Shown here in pieces: positions 19,586 through 26,845 of a stretch of DNA of 64,000 bases; position 1 is the first letter of the stretch; each line of letters opens with the position of its first letter. The translations under genes were made by a program, and so were the position numbers. The notes beneath the pieces are model-generated. The model was not told the origin of the DNA. It saw nothing but the letters and a program-made list of their open reading frames with translations, and made no database searches. This stretch comes from Cauispirillum nitrogeniifigens (GTDB taxonomy: Bacteria; Pseudomonadota; Alphaproteobacteria; Rhodospirillales; Rhodospirillaceae), in assembly GCF_049800675.1 (NCBI RefSeq), contig NZ_JBLOOT010000001.1, forward strand, positions 310,001 through 374,000, read 5' to 3'.

Positions 19586-20815
19586 ATGGCTGGTACCAAG
19601 TTGACCGCGAAGGCGGTTGCCGCACTCAGGGAACCGGGCCGCTATGCGGACGGCAACGGGCTGTACCTCCAGGTGGGCAAGACCGGCGGCAAGGCGTGGT
19701 TGCTGCGCTACATGCTCAACGGCAAGGCCCGCGAGATGGGCCTGGGCGCCCTGGCCGACGTGTCCTTGTCCGAGGCGCGCGAGAAGGCCAGCGAGGCGCG
19801 CAAGCTGCTGTCGGCAGGACGCGACCCCCTGGAGGCCCGGAAGGAGGAACGGCAGGCCGCCGCCCTGGAGGCCGCGAAGGCGATCTCCTTCAAGGGCGCC
19901 GCCGAAGCCTACATCACCGCGCACAGGGCCGGGTGGCGCAACGCGAAGCACGCCGCCCAATGGTCCGCCACCCTGGAAACCTACGCCTTCCCGGTCATCG
20001 GGGAATTGCCGGTGGCCGACGTTGATACGGGCCTTGTGCTTCGGGTTCTGGAGCCGATCTGGACGGAGAAGCCCGAGACAGCTTCACGGGTGCGCGGCCG
20101 GATCGAAGCGGTTCTAGACTGGGCGCGGGTGAGGGGATACCGCGACGGGCCGAACCCCGCCCTGTGGCGTGGGCACCTTGCCCACCTGCTGCCGCGCCGG
20201 GCGAAGGTGCGGAAGGTGGAGCACCATGCCGCCCTGCCGTATGCCGAGATAGCCGCCTTCATGGTCGCGCTGCGCCAGAGGGACGCGACCGCCGCCCGAG
20301 GGCTGGAATTCGCCATTCTGACGGCCGCCCGCACCGGGGAAGTCCTGGGCGCCACCTGGGCGGAGATCGACCTGGAGGCCGCCGTCTGGACGGTTCCGGC
20401 CGACCGCATGAAGGCGGGACGGGAACACCGGGTTCCCCTGTCCCCGCGCGCCGCGGCAATCCTCCAGGCGATGGCTCAGGAACACGGGCAGGAGGGCTAC
20501 CTGTTCCCGAGCAAGCGCAAGGGCAAGCCGCTGTCGAACATGGCGTTCCTGATGCTGCTGCGCCGGATGGGCCGGGCCGACCTGACCGCGCACGGGTTCC
20601 GCAGCACCTTCCGCGACTGGACCGCCGAGCGCACGGCATTTCCCGGTGAAGTCGCCGAGGCCGCCCTTGCCCATGTGGTGGGGGACAAGGTGGAAGCCGC
20701 CTACCGCCGGGGCGACCTGTTCGAGAAACGCCGGAAGCTGATGGAGGCATGGGCCGATCACTGCGACCGCCCGAGCGCCGCCGACAAGAACGTCGTCTCC
20801 CTTCGGAGCGCCTGA
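19586..20815 (+). CDS. int: P4-type tyrosine integrase
   Basis: This 409-residue site-specific recombinase integrates and excises the element. It has an N-terminal arm-binding domain (DUF4102-like: GRYADGNGLYLQVGKTGGKAW and a G-L-G-L motif), a SAM-like core-binding domain, and a C-terminal catalytic domain. Catalytic residues visible are Arg in TAARTGEVLGATW, His-x-x-Arg in AHGFRSTFRDW and the Tyr nucleophile in VEAAYRRGD. The start at 19586 (MAGTKLTAKAV) follows the G-rich arm repeats; the frame extends upstream but across those repeats. A strong terminator follows. Confidence 0.95.
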   Translation: MAGTKLTAKAVAALREPGRYADGNGLYLQVGKTGGKAWLLRYMLNGKAREMGLGALADVSLSEAREKASEARKLLSAGRDPLEARKEERQAAALEAAKAISFKGAAEAYITAHRAGWRNAKHAAQWSATLETYAFPVIGELPVADVDTGLVLRVLEPIWTEKPETASRVRGRIEAVLDWARVRGYRDGPNPALWRGHLAHLLPRRAKVRKVEHHAALPYAEIAAFMVALRQRDATAARGLEFAILTAARTGEVLGATWAEIDLEAAVWTVPADRMKAGREHRVPLSPRAAAILQAMAQEHGQEGYLFPSKRKGKPLSNMAFLMLLRRMGRADLTAHGFRSTFRDWTAERTAFPGEVAEAALAHVVGDKVEAAYRRGDLFEKRRKLMEAWADHCDRPSAADKNVVSLRSA

Positions 20816-20845
20816 CCTCCTATTCACCCGCTACCAGCACCACGA

Positions 20846-20880
20846 ACGGCCCTGCCAACACTGGCGGGCCGTTTTTCTTT
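20846..20880 (+). terminator. Intrinsic terminator of the integrase gene
   Basis: ACGGCCC...GCCA at 20846-20857 pairs with TGGCGGGCCGT ending at 20872, with one bulged T and an ACAC loop. It is followed directly by TTTTTCTTT. Stem plus U-tract 30 bases after the stop makes this a standard rho-independent terminator. Confidence 0.85.
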
Positions 20881-20986
20881 GCTCTGTTGCATTCGCGCAA
20901 CACTCGGAATCCAATTGGGCCGCGAAAGCCGCATGAATACTCGGTTTTTGCCTACGTCGGCCCGCACTGAGTACCAACAGAGACTA

Positions 20987-21069
20987 TCAACAAAATATTG
21001 ATTCGTTTGTCCGTAGTGGTTCGCGGACGTGCGCGGCCACTTGTGCCGATACAATCAACAAAATGTTGA
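20987..21069. repeat. Two TCAACA-N3-TGTTGA palindromes in the integrase-alpA gap
   Basis: Site 1 at 20987-21001 reads TCAACA-AAA-TATTGA (one mismatch). Site 2 at 21055-21069 reads TCAACA-AAA-TGTTGA (perfect). They lie in the 351-base gap between integrase and alpA, which is otherwise AT-richer than its surroundings and without a gene. Three more copies occur elsewhere in the element. They could be operators of the alpA operon or replication-initiator sites. Confidence 0.7.
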
Positions 21070-21166
21070 CACAGAAAAAAGAGGTTGATGGCGTTTTTGT
21101 TCCAATGGCTTCTTAAAGGAAGCGGTGACTTGGCCCGCTTCAACAGTAACATAGAAGGGTAAGGCT

Positions 21167-21346
21167 ATGACTCGACTTCATCGTCTGAGCAAGGTGCGGG
21201 AGATCACTGGACTCGCCACGAGCACCATTTACGACCGCATGAAGAACAGGACTTTCCCCGCGCCGGTCAAGATCGGCGCCCGTGCCGTGGCCTGGCGCGA
21301 AGAAGACCTCAAGGCGTGGCTTGAAAGCCTGGAGATGGCCCGATGA
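21167..21346 (+). CDS. AlpA-like DNA-binding regulator
   Basis: This 59-residue winged-helix/MerR-like protein begins MTRLHRLSKVREITGLATST and continues IYDRMKNRTFPAPVKIGARA and WREEDLKAWLESLE. This matches the AlpA/HTH_17 family, which regulates excision or element gene expression in P4-like elements. The stop overlaps the next start in an ATGA arrangement. The purine-rich AGAAGGGTAAGG lies just upstream of the ATG as ribosome-binding site. Confidence 0.9.
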   Translation: MTRLHRLSKVREITGLATSTIYDRMKNRTFPAPVKIGARAVAWREEDLKAWLESLEMAR

Positions 21347-21705
21347 CCGAGCACATCGAACTTCCCGCCCGCGTGGCCGCCAAGATCGGCGCCGACCACT
21401 TGCCCCGGCAGTCCTGCGCCGAAATGGCGCGCACCCTGGCCGCACTCGGTTGCTCCGTCCTCCCCGGCCGGACTGACCACCAAGGTTACTACTCGCCCAT
21501 TCCGGTCCCCGGAACTGGTGTCACCCGAAGCACCTGGGACGCCGCTTCTGCCGATGTGGCGAAGACCACGGCGCGGTGGAAAGAACACCCGGACGCCCCG
21601 GTTCTGATTCGTCTCCATGACGACATGACGGGGTACTTCTTCCACTTCGCCTATGACGGCGAGTCCGTGTTCTCCATTCCCGAATCCGTCGAGCGTGCGG
21701 GGTAA
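21343..21705 (+). CDS. Hypothetical element protein (120 residues)
   Basis: I do not recognise this protein. It is soluble and mixed alpha/beta in appearance, with aromatic-rich strands (HQGYYSPIPVPGTG and MTGYFFHFAYDGESVFSIPE). It starts inside the alpA-like stop codon (ATGA), so it is translationally coupled to the regulator. It lies in the same orientation as the downstream genes. Confidence 0.7.
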   Translation: MTEHIELPARVAAKIGADHLPRQSCAEMARTLAALGCSVLPGRTDHQGYYSPIPVPGTGVTRSTWDAASADVAKTTARWKEHPDAPVLIRLHDDMTGYFFHFAYDGESVFSIPESVERAG

Positions 21706-21709
21706 CAAC

Positions 21710-22489
21710 ATGAGCAAGCAACAGAACATCATGCCGATGGAAACGGCGATCACCGCCGCCGCCCGCCAGGTGGGCACCCTCGAACGTGACCCCGACCTGC
21801 TGAAGTTGGAGGAAACCGCCCGCGCCGCCGGCCGGCGGGTTGCCTGCATCCGCGCCGAGATCGAGGGGAAGCGGCGCACCCTGGCCGACCTCGACGCGCG
21901 GGAGGCCGACGCCCGGAACGTCCTGAACAGGTATGAGCGGTGGGTGGATGACCGGGCCGCGGCCGAGGCGCGCGCCATGATCGGGAGCGATCCCCTTATC
22001 GACGGTGGCGCGCCGGCCGCCGACGATGGGGCGACCTGGGAGGCCAAGCGCGTCGAGGCCGTTCGTGTGCTGGGTGCGACCGAGGCCGGGCGCGGCATCA
22101 TCAACGCCGAGGTCGAGGGCCTGGAGCGCAGGTTGGTCGATGCCGTTGAGGAACACGCCGACCGGGTGCGCCATGCCGCCCAGCGCCGGGTGAATGTTTC
22201 GGCGCAGGTGTATGCCGTGCTGGTCGACCTGCTGCGCCTCCCCCTGGCCGACGCCACGGGCGCCGAGGACATGAACCGCCGCCTGCGCCGGGACGCCGGG
22301 CACCAGGACGAACGCCTCGACGGCTGGGGTTCGGTGCTGCTGCGCGCCCTGGCCGACGGCGGGCCGGAGGTTCTGGACGGGCGCAGTCTCCGCCGGCCCG
22401 CGTGGTTGACCCGCTACGGCTCCGAACTCCCCGGCCGCGACCGACGGGCCGCCGAGATCCTGGCCGACCTGTCCGGCGGGGGTGCCTGA
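21710..22489 (+). CDS. Hypothetical helical element protein (259 residues)
   Basis: I do not recognise this protein. Long charged helices dominate (for example LEETARAAGRRVACIRAEIE and AEVEGLERRLVDAVEEHADR), suggesting a coiled coil. The start at 21710 (MSKQQNIMPMETAIT) is chosen because it lies four bases after the preceding stop. It overlaps the next start by one base. An accessory role in element replication or helper-phage interaction would be guesswork. Confidence 0.7.
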   Translation: MSKQQNIMPMETAITAAARQVGTLERDPDLLKLEETARAAGRRVACIRAEIEGKRRTLADLDAREADARNVLNRYERWVDDRAAAEARAMIGSDPLIDGGAPAADDGATWEAKRVEAVRVLGATEAGRGIINAEVEGLERRLVDAVEEHADRVRHAAQRRVNVSAQVYAVLVDLLRLPLADATGAEDMNRRLRRDAGHQDERLDGWGSVLLRALADGGPEVLDGRSLRRPAWLTRYGSELPGRDRRAAEILADLSGGGA

Positions 22490-22974
22490 TGCCGAACCCC
22501 CGGAAGCTGGCCGCCGACGCCCGGCGCCGGGCCGACCTGCTGGACCTGGCGGAACGGTACTCCCTCGACGGTGCGTCGGTCGCTGTCCTGGCCTCGGCGG
22601 GCCTGCGATGCGACCACCAGGGCAACGGGGTGACGATCGTTCCGCCCGGCCTCCCGAAGCTGCGGAAAGGGACGGCGCGCGCCATGCTGGCCGGCAAGGT
22701 GCCCACCCCCGAATGGGTACTGATCGGCCTGCGGCGCTTCTTCCAACAGGCCCCGACCCACGCCCAAGCGCACACGATCCGGCCGGTGGTCAAAGGGGTG
22801 GCGTCGGCGGGCAAGCGTGGCCGCCCGGTGGTCGTCTACCTGGCCGACAGTCGCAACGCGGTCCCCACGTTCCTCAAACTCACGATCGGCGGGGAACTGG
22901 TCGACGGGGTGGAACTGAACCCGGAACAGCGGGCCGCCGCCCTGCACATGCTCAACGAAACCGCGCCCCACTGA
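22489..22974 (+). CDS. Hypothetical element protein (161 residues)
   Basis: I do not recognise this protein. Its N-terminal half is basic (MPNPRKLAADARRRADLLDL). The middle has a segment resembling a DNA-binding helical bundle (ARAMLAGKVPTPEWVLIGLRRFF). The C-terminus is acidic. Overlap with the previous stop (TGATG) indicates translational coupling. It ends 105 bases before the primase gene. Confidence 0.65.
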   Translation: MPNPRKLAADARRRADLLDLAERYSLDGASVAVLASAGLRCDHQGNGVTIVPPGLPKLRKGTARAMLAGKVPTPEWVLIGLRRFFQQAPTHAQAHTIRPVVKGVASAGKRGRPVVVYLADSRNAVPTFLKLTIGGELVDGVELNPEQRAAALHMLNETAPH

Positions 22975-23079
22975 CCCGCCATTCGGGAGTCTCGATTGCC
23001 GCGCACAAGAGAAACCCCGGCGGAAGGGGCAATCCGCCGGGGGTTCATCGAACTAACCGAAGCTTCGTGAGGACACACC

Positions 23080-25161
23080 ATGAATAGCCCTGTGCGGCAA
23101 AAGAGTCAACAACTTGTTGAAGATGCCCCTTCACTTGGGGCGACGGCGGTTGAATACGGAGCGGAACTTGGGTGGCACATCCTTCCGGTTCACGGCATAG
23201 ACAACAATGGCCGTTGCACCTGCGCCCGGCGGGACTGCACGAAGCCCGGAAAACATCCGATCACGGGGCCGGACGGCAAGGCTTTCCGACCGTCCGCCGA
23301 CCCCGCGATCATCCGCCAGTGGTGGGCCGACAACCCGCGCGCCAACATCGGCGTTGCGGTTGAGCCGTCGGGCTTGGTTGTCGTTGACGTTGACCCGCGC
23401 AATGGTGGTGCCGACACCTTGAGCGACCTGGAACGCCAGCACGGGCCGATCAAATCCGAGATCGAGGCCAGCACTGGCGGGGGTGGGGCACACTTCATCT
23501 TCACCCGACCGCCCGGCGCCGACCGCCTGCCCGCCTCGCTGGGGCCGGGCGTTGACCTGAAGGGATCGGGCTACATCATCGCCGCGCCGTCGGTTCATGC
23601 GTCTGGCGGGGCGTACCGTTGGAAGCGCGATCCGTTCCTGGCCGCGATGATTGACGGAACCCCGCCCGCGCCGAAGTGGCTTGCCCGCCAGGGTGCGCCC
23701 GCGCCGACCGAGGATGAGGACGCCGACGACCTGGCCGACGTGCTGGCCGCCCGGCGCACCGACCTCACTTTCGAGCAATTCCGCGCCGCCCTGATGAGCA
23801 TCCCGAACGATGCCGGCGGCCCGGCCGACGATAGAGACACTTGGCTTCATGTCTGCGCCGCCGTTCACCACCAGGTCGAGGGTTCCGAAGACGGGTTCGA
23901 GGCATTCAATGAATGGTCGCGGCAGCACCCGACATACAATGCACGGGAGACTCGCCGTGTGTGGGAGTCCATGGGCCGACACGTCGGGCGGGGCAAAACG
24001 GGCGCCTTCATCTTAGCCCTGGCCGCCGAGCATGGCGGATGGCGCAACCCCGGCGCGGCGAAGAAGGACAAGCCCAAGCGCCGGGCGGGCCTGACCGTCC
24101 TCCGTCCCGCCGACATGGGGCAGATGAACCCACCGTTCGACTTCATCGAAGGCGTGCTGTTCGACGAACAGGTTTCCGTTTTGTTCGGCAAGCCCGGCGC
24201 CGGGAAGTCGTTCCTCGCCTTGGATCTGGCCCTGTCCGTCGCCACGGGCCGCGCCTGGCGGAACCGGGAGATCACCCGCAGGCCGACGTTGTACGTCGTG
24301 CTCGAAGGCGAAACCGGCGCGGTGCGGCGCGTGAAAGCCTGGGGGCTTCACCACGGCGTAGACCTGACCGGCGCCCCCTTCGCCTTGTTGCATGGCGCCT
24401 TCGACCTGACCGACGAAGACGACCGGGCCGCGCTGATCGAAACCACCAGGGGGCTTTGCCTGGAATGGAGCCTCGACCGGCCGCTGGTCCTCATCGACAC
24501 CTTGGCCCGCGCGATGCCCGGCCGGGACGAGAACAGCGGCCAGGATATGGGCCTTGCGGTTGCCGGGCTGGACGAAATCCGCGAGGCCCTGGCCGCCCAT
24601 GTGCTGGTGGTTCACCACTCCGGCAAAGACAGCGCGCGGGGTGCCCGTGGGCATAGTTCCCTGTTGGGCGCAATCGACACCGAAATCGAAGTTTCGGTCG
24701 ACGCCGGCCGGCGGTTGGCGCGGATCAGCAAACAACGGCACGCCGAAGATGGCGACAAATTCGCGTTCGACCTGAAGCCGGTTGCGCTGGGCGAAGAAGA
24801 CGCCCGAGGGAACGAAATTTATTCCGCCGTCGCCGTGCCGACGGAAATTTCCGGCTTCCCGTCGCTCGAAAATTTGAAGCTGTCTCCGCAAAAGCGGGAG
24901 GGCCTGAACATCCTGACCGAGATAATTAGCGAAATTAACGCGACCGGGGCCGACGAAATGGCTGTCCCGGTAGTCCCTGCCGAGGTGTGGAAGGCGGCGC
25001 TTCGGGAACGGGGGTGGGCATACGACCGGGACCGGGCGGGCCCGGAACCGGGCCCGCAGGAAGAACGGTTCCGCCGGACCTACAACAAAATGAAAAAAGA
25101 ACTTTTAGAACAAGGGGTTATAGAGGAAACCGAGGCCGGAATCGTCCTGCTGATCGAGTGA
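23080..25161 (+). CDS. Primase-polymerase/helicase replication protein
   Basis: This 693-residue protein can be expected to start autonomous replication of the excised element. The N-terminal bifunctional primase/polymerase domain (about 15-210) has GWHILPVHGIDNNGRCTCAR, a cysteine cluster before KHP, the catalytic DVDPRNGG near residue 105 and a GGGGAHFIF strand. A middle PriCT-like region follows near 225-310. The C-terminal RecA/RepA-type ATPase has Walker A GKPGAGKSF near residue 370, Walker B PLVLIDTLAR near residue 470 and VVHHSGKD. One TCAACA-type palindrome lies inside codons 9-14. Confidence 0.9.
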   Translation: MNSPVRQKSQQLVEDAPSLGATAVEYGAELGWHILPVHGIDNNGRCTCARRDCTKPGKHPITGPDGKAFRPSADPAIIRQWWADNPRANIGVAVEPSGLVVVDVDPRNGGADTLSDLERQHGPIKSEIEASTGGGGAHFIFTRPPGADRLPASLGPGVDLKGSGYIIAAPSVHASGGAYRWKRDPFLAAMIDGTPPAPKWLARQGAPAPTEDEDADDLADVLAARRTDLTFEQFRAALMSIPNDAGGPADDRDTWLHVCAAVHHQVEGSEDGFEAFNEWSRQHPTYNARETRRVWESMGRHVGRGKTGAFILALAAEHGGWRNPGAAKKDKPKRRAGLTVLRPADMGQMNPPFDFIEGVLFDEQVSVLFGKPGAGKSFLALDLALSVATGRAWRNREITRRPTLYVVLEGETGAVRRVKAWGLHHGVDLTGAPFALLHGAFDLTDEDDRAALIETTRGLCLEWSLDRPLVLIDTLARAMPGRDENSGQDMGLAVAGLDEIREALAAHVLVVHHSGKDSARGARGHSSLLGAIDTEIEVSVDAGRRLARISKQRHAEDGDKFAFDLKPVALGEEDARGNEIYSAVAVPTEISGFPSLENLKLSPQKREGLNILTEIISEINATGADEMAVPVVPAEVWKAALRERGWAYDRDRAGPEPGPQEERFRRTYNKMKKELLEQGVIEETEAGIVLLIE
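23106..23120. repeat. Third TCAACA-N3-TGTTGA palindrome, inside the primase gene start
   Basis: The sequence TCAACA-ACT-TGTTGA is a perfect match to the palindrome family of this element and lies 27 bases into the primase coding region. A binding site there could let a repressor block early elongation or the primase autoregulate. Confidence 0.6.
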
Positions 25162-25235
25162 ACCGGGACCGCCGGGGCCGCCGGGCGGGATCACGGGACC
25201 ACCAGGGAGTCCAAGCCGGGATGACCGGGGCGGGA

Positions 25236-25262
25236 CGGGACCACACCCTAGGAGTGGTCCCG
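25236..25262. repeat. Hairpin after the primase gene
   Basis: CGGGACCAC at 25236-25244 pairs perfectly with GTGGTCCCG at 25254-25262 across a nine-base loop. No U-tract follows. It lies in the 197-base gap after the primase stop, which is rich in GGGACC repeats. It is either an inefficient terminator or part of a replication origin. Confidence 0.5.
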
Positions 25263-25358
25263 GCGGCCCCGGCCCGGAGGACCGACCCGAAGAAAATGAA
25301 AATCACACCTGGCGGGATCGCTAATTTTTGCCGGGCCGACCAACAGAGGAAAATAACG

Positions 25359-25673
25359 ATGACCGACTTCGCTAATTTTGAACCGCAGGTTCCTGGCCTT
25401 AGCGCGATTGACCCTGTTCCGCGTGGCCGGAAGCCGGAGCCGACGAAACCGGCCGGCGGCCCGTCGCCCACGGTGAAGAAGCTGATGGCCGACGTTGCGG
25501 CGCTTCAGGCCGAGGTGGGCGCGCTGAAGGAACAGATGGGCGCGATGGGCGCCGACCTGGCCGTGATGAGGGACGCTGCGGAGAAGGAGCGCATCCGCGC
25601 CATCTATGCCGAGGCCGGCAAAGGTCCGGGCCTGTATTTCCAGTCGCACCAGCACACGCGCCCGACCGACTGA
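25359..25673 (+). CDS. Hypothetical coiled-coil protein (104 residues)
   Basis: I do not recognise this protein. A short helix spans about residues 45-75 with heptad-like spacing (MADVAALQAEVGALKEQMGA), after a Pro-rich N-terminal third. The start at 25359 (MTDFANFEPQVPG) is preceded by AGAGGAAAATAACG as ribosome-binding site. It is downstream of the primase and upstream of a terminator, so it probably ends that operon. Confidence 0.7.
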   Translation: MTDFANFEPQVPGLSAIDPVPRGRKPEPTKPAGGPSPTVKKLMADVAALQAEVGALKEQMGAMGADLAVMRDAAEKERIRAIYAEAGKGPGLYFQSHQHTRPTD

Positions 25674-25794
25674 CTCAGGGCGCTTTTCGTTGCGATAGCG
25701 GTATGAAAAAAATGAGCATCCCGAAAGACCGGGTGTCTGTGCCGACCCCCGACAGACCGCCCGCCGGGAAGGACCCGGAGCGGGTTGTACCCCG

Positions 25795-25830
25795 AAGGCC
25801 CTGGCATCGCCCACCAGGGCCTTTCTCTTG
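25795..25830 (+). terminator. Intrinsic terminator of the primase operon
   Basis: AAGGCCCTGG at 25795-25804 pairs perfectly with CCAGGGCCTT at 25814-25823 and is followed by TTCTCTT. It lies 120 bases after the last gene of the operon. Confidence 0.8.
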
Positions 25831-25922
25831 CCCGCCCGGTATCTCCGGCGCCCGGCGCCAACAGGATGCACCACGGGCCGCCGGATGGGCGCGGCAGGCC
25901 GGAGGCGCCGAGGCCCAACCTT

Positions 25923-25955
25923 TCAACATCCTGTTGAGATTCAACATGTGGTTGA
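25923..25955. repeat. Tandem pair of TCAACA-type palindromes
   Basis: Site 4 at 25923-25937 reads TCAACA-TCC-TGTTGA (perfect). Site 5 at 25941-25955 reads TCAACA-TGT-GGTTGA (one mismatch). Their centres are 18 bases apart, a little under two helical turns. They sit between the operon terminator and the 82-residue gene, so they may control that gene or form an origin. The rest of the 347-base gap 25674-26020 holds only the terminator. Confidence 0.7.
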
Positions 25956-26020
25956 GCGGGTTGCGCTACGATGCATTTTAGGTTGTTATGGGGTTCTTCA
26001 GTCCAGAACAGGGGGCATCC

Positions 26021-26269
26021 ATGTCTGCCAGCATCATCCCGTTCCCGAGCCGCCCGTGCATGGGCACCATGTTCATCCGTACCACCGTCGCCAACGGGAG
26101 GACGGTGTATGTCGAGTGGAGCGCGCCGGGGCATCCGCCGACGGTGGAACCATACAGGACGGGCGCCGACGCTCACGCCCGGTTGGTCGACCTGGATGTG
26201 ATGGCGACGGGCTTCGGCTGGGATGTGATGATGGCGGGAGGTGACGGCCCGTTCCTGCTGTGCGAGTGA
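26021..26269 (+). CDS. Small element protein with MSASIIPFPSRP start (82 residues)
   Basis: Short proteins opening with M-S-x-x-I-I-P-F-P-x-R are frequent in phage and plasmid accessory regions, but I know no function for them. This one continues with beta-rich sequence (GTMFIRTTVANGRTVYVEW). The start at 26021 has CAGGGGGC upstream; an in-frame ATG at 25988 gives 11 more residues. It lies just downstream of the paired palindromes. Confidence 0.7.
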   Translation: MSASIIPFPSRPCMGTMFIRTTVANGRTVYVEWSAPGHPPTVEPYRTGADAHARLVDLDVMATGFGWDVMMAGGDGPFLLCE

Positions 26270-26324
26270 ACGCCCTGGCGGGACCGAACACACCCGTCCG
26301 CTTCGTCAAGCCGCACTGACCGAC

Positions 26325-26371
26325 AATGAGAACGCCCCCGGCTTCCTGATAGGCCGGGGGCTTCGCTCATT
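26325..26371. terminator. Long two-part hairpin near the right end of the element
   Basis: GCCCCCGGC at 26334-26342 pairs with GCCGGGGGC at 26353-26361, and outside it AATGAG (26325-26330) pairs with CTCATT (26366-26371). There is no U-tract. It probably ends the last element transcript in both directions. The remaining gap to the tRNA holds only the right arm-type repeat. Confidence 0.6.
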
Positions 26372-26537
26372 GTGGGGCAGTAGGCGTTCGGGCAGGAACC
26401 CCCGCCCCACGCCGAGGATCATGCCACCAGGGTTATGCGGTCATCAACACCCGATTCGACGCTGGTCGAGGCGCTGGTCGAGGGTCGGAGTGCGTGTCTT
26501 CCGGTGAATTCCAGCACAAGCCGCCGCCCGCTTGGGG

Positions 26538-26554
26538 GTTGATTTGAGGGTTGA
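26538..26554 (+). repeat. Integrase arm-type repeat, right copy
   Basis: GGTTGATTTGAGGGTTG matches the left copy near 19517-19533 with one substitution and in the same orientation. It lies 54 bases inside the right attachment site. Both copies facing the same way is consistent with arm sites bridged by the integrase. Confidence 0.55.
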
Positions 26555-26607
26555 CCCCAAGCCCCCGCGAAATCCTCTAGCGTTTTCATGCAGTTATTGG
26601 TGTTCTA

Positions 26608-26632
26608 TGGCGGAAGGGGTGGGATTCGAACC
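26608..26632. other. attR of the element inside tRNA-Ser
   Basis: These bases are the 3' end of the tRNA-Ser gene (CCA, acceptor stem, T-arm). They are repeated imperfectly at 19374-19398. The intact tRNA at this side means that integration preserved tRNA function. Confidence 0.75.
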
Positions 26633-26695
26633 CACGGTGGGTTGCCCCACGGCGGTTTTCAAGACCGCTGCCTTAAACCACTCGGCCACCCTTCC
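26608..26695 (-). tRNA. tRNA-Ser (anticodon TGA)
   Basis: An 88-base class II tRNA reads on the minus strand with encoded CCA. The seven-base acceptor stem GGAAGGG/CCCTTCC pairs fully. The anticodon stem GCGGT/ACCGC carries the loop CTTGAAA with anticodon TGA, which reads UCA serine codons. A long variable arm (GTGGGGCAACCCAC) identifies a serine tRNA. The T-loop GGTTCGAATCC is canonical. It is the integration target of the neighbouring element. Confidence 0.97.
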
Positions 26696-26845
26696 GGTGG
26701 GTTTCGTTTAGCAGAGGTGGGGCGGTGGGGGAAGTCCCGGTTCACCCTTCGCGGCGGGCGATGCCTGTGCATTGCCCGTCGCGCCGCCTTGTGCGACAAC
26801 CCAAGGCGGGGCCCGGCGTGGGGCAGGGGCATCGGGAAGGAAATC

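Larger units (their letters stand above)
19374..26632 (+). mobile_element. Integrative satellite-like element at tRNA-Ser(UGA)
   Basis: The element is bounded on the left by an imperfect copy of the tRNA-Ser 3' end (19374-19398) and on the right by that tRNA gene (26608-26632). It contains a tyrosine integrase, an AlpA-like regulator, two hypothetical proteins, a coiled-coil-like protein, a primase-polymerase/helicase and two small proteins. All coding genes run on the plus strand. It has no capsid, tail, terminase or conjugation genes. Integrase plus AlpA plus primase-helicase is the layout of Gram-negative phage-inducible islands and P4-like satellites; assignment to that class is inference. 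Confidence 0.75.
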
